Below, piece after piece: positions 5,471-6,442 of a stretch of DNA of 6,442 nt (position 1 is its first letter; each line of letters opens with the position of its first letter). Both the position numbers and the translations under genes were made by a program. The stretch is from contig JAIPEK010000134.1 in the NCBI GenBank assembly GCA_021737205.1, positions 1-6,442 of the forward strand, written 5' to 3'. The notes beneath the pieces were generated by a model that was not told the DNA's origin, ran no database searches, and saw only the letters and a list, made by a program, of their open reading frames with translations. Origin of the DNA: Desulfarculaceae bacterium (lineage in GTDB: Bacteria; Desulfobacterota; Desulfobacteria; Desulfobacterales; Desulfobacteraceae).

Positions 5471-6349
5471 TTACTCCTTGTACACCTGGGTTCCGATGCC
5501 CGAGTCGGTAAACAGCTCGAGCAGGACGGCGTGATTTATTTTTCCGTTGACAATGTGGGATTTTTTCACCCCGTTTTTCAATGCATCCACCGCGCATTCA
5601 ACCTTGGGGATCATGCCGCCCTGGATGTGGCGGTCCTTGATCATCTGTTGGATTTTTTCAAAACCGATGGAGGATATCAGGGTTCCGTCGGTATCCAGAA
5701 CGCCGTCCACATCCGTCAACAAAATCAGGCGTTCCGCGTTCAGGGCCGATGCAATGCTCGATGCCACAAGATCTGCGTTGATGTTGTAGGTTTCCCCGTT
5801 CTTTCCCACGCCCACCGGGGCGATTACGGGAATAAATCCCTTGTCCGCCAGGGTGTGGATGATTTCCGGGTTCACGTTGGAGACACTGCCCACCATCCCC
5901 GGATCGATAATCTCGGGCGGCTGCTCGCCCTCGGAGTCCTGGTAGATTTTGAGCTTGTCCGCCATGATCATGCCGCCGTCCTTGCCGGTGAGGCCGGCCG
6001 CCTTTCCGCCCTGTGCATTGATCCCGGCCACGATCTCCTTATTTACCTTGCCGCCGAGCACCATTTCCACCACGTCCATGGTCTGGCCGTCCGTATACCG
6101 CATGCCCCGGACAAAAGTCGAAGTAATCCCCATCCGGTCCAGCACCTTGCTGATCTGCGGCCCGCCGCCGTGGACCACCACCGGGTTGACCCCGATGTAC
6201 TTGAGTAGGGTGATATCGCTTGCAAACCCCTGCCTGAGGGTTTCATCCACCATGGCGTGGCCCCCGTACTTGATGACCACCCGTTTCCCGGAAAAATTCC
6301 GGATGTACGGAAGCGCCTCAACCAGTAATTCAGCCACGTTTTCCTTCAT
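5471..6349 (-). CDS. argB: Acetylglutamate kinase, arginine-sensitive type
   Basis: This enzyme phosphorylates N-acetyl-L-glutamate with ATP, the second and usually committed step of arginine synthesis in organisms that recycle the acetyl group. The 292-residue protein is an amino-acid-kinase fold. KYGGHAM (27-33) and HGGGPQ (60-65) are the glycine-rich nucleotide and substrate loops. GLTGKDG (119-125), NINADLVA (189-196), LLTDVDGV (210-217) and GGMIPKV (244-250) follow in the usual order. The N-terminal stretch before K27, including LPYIRNF, corresponds to the extra helix that links dimers into hexamers in arginine-inhibited kinases. The C-terminal HIVNGKINH...LLELFTDSGIGT (265-287) matches their arginine-site region. 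Inhibition by arginine is therefore expected but not shown. The ATG overlaps the hslU stop by 4 nt and has only a weak SD, suggesting coupled translation. Confidence 0.98.
   Translation of the reverse strand: MKENVAELLVEALPYIRNFSGKRVVIKYGGHAMVDETLRQGFASDITLLKYIGVNPVVVHGGGPQISKVLDRMGITSTFVRGMRYTDGQTMDVVEMVLGGKVNKEIVAGINAQGGKAAGLTGKDGGMIMADKLKIYQDSEGEQPPEIIDPGMVGSVSNVNPEIIHTLADKGFIPVIAPVGVGKNGETYNINADLVASSIASALNAERLILLTDVDGVLDTDGTLISSIGFEKIQQMIKDRHIQGGMIPKVECAVDALKNGVKKSHIVNGKINHAVLLELFTDSGIGTQVYKE
5474..5479 (-). promoter_or_regulatory. Ribosome binding site of argD
   Basis: AAGGAG on the minus strand stands 8 nt before the ATG at 5465. These six bases are also the last two sense codons of argB (Lys-Glu). 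This fixes the argD start at 5465 rather than at an upstream in-frame codon. Confidence 0.88.
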
Positions 6350-6442
6350 AGGATATACCTGCTCAGGTCTTCGTTCTCTACAATGTTTTTCAGCTGTTCA
6401 TCCACAAACCGTGCATCAATCACAATTTTTTCCTCTTCTTTG
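6346..6442 (-). CDS. hslU: HslU, C-terminal fragment (ATPase of HslUV protease)
   Basis: Only the last 31 codons are present, and the gene enters from the right edge. The peptide ends in NENEDLSRYIL, close to the conserved HslU terminus (EDLSRFIL in E. coli as I recall it). It is preceded by a segment, IVIDARFVDEQL, that fits the last strand and helix. In HslUV, the ATPase's C-terminal tail inserts into HslV and activates the peptidase, which explains the conservation of this end. The TGA at 6348-6346 overlaps the argB ATG (ATGA), so hslU and argB are very probably on one transcript. Everything upstream, including the Walker motifs, is outside the window. Confidence 0.88.
   Translation of the reverse strand, partial: KEEEKIVIDARFVDEQLKNIVENEDLSRYIL

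Noticed and set aside
5466..5597. Upstream extension of argD to 5597
   Set aside because: It lies within argB in another frame, the peptide has no family match, and a clear AAGGAG precedes the ATG at 5465.

Overview
The window carries one continuous block of minus-strand genes, read from high to low coordinates: the 3' end of hslU, then argB, argD, argF, argG, argH, a small lipoprotein gene, and the 5' end of folK. I found no convincing plus-strand gene and no RNA gene. Gene content and order (an HslUV protease gene leading into argBDFGH, then a 'CGKKGPP' lipoprotein) together with moderately GC-rich, Gram-negative-style coding suggest a Desulfobacterota (former Deltaproteobacteria) bacterium. 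This placement is inferred from context and was not tested by a search.

Layout. 6442-6346 is the HslU C-terminus, overlapping argB by 4 nt. argB (6349-5471), argD (5465-4287) and argF (4274-3351) follow with gaps of 5 and 12 nt. A non-coding stretch of 291 nt (3350-3060) then separates argF from argG. argG (3059-1848), argH (1846-464), the lipoprotein gene (467-63) and folK (from 60) are again packed with gaps or overlaps of 1-4 nt. argF and argG both appear to start with TTG, each behind a good AAGGAG ribosome binding site.

Pathway. ArgB phosphorylates N-acetylglutamate and ArgD makes N-acetylornithine. ArgF, ArgG and ArgH convert ornithine to citrulline, argininosuccinate and arginine. argC and argJ (or argE/argA) are not in the window and must lie elsewhere. 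ArgB has the N-terminal helix and C-terminal signature of arginine-inhibited kinases, so feedback control probably acts there.

The genes are ordinary housekeeping genes. The unusual part is the argF-argG gap. It holds a composite repeat bounded by two inverted runs of five 7-nt units (AAACAAG-like). One run contains the argF stop codon and the last argF codons, and the other ends next to the argG ribosome binding site. Inside are two tandem copies of a unit of about 120 bp, identical over their first 79 nt. The insert probably places a new promoter and stem-loops in front of argGH. It looks like a small non-autonomous or structure-forming repeat inserted into an operon, not a new protein system.
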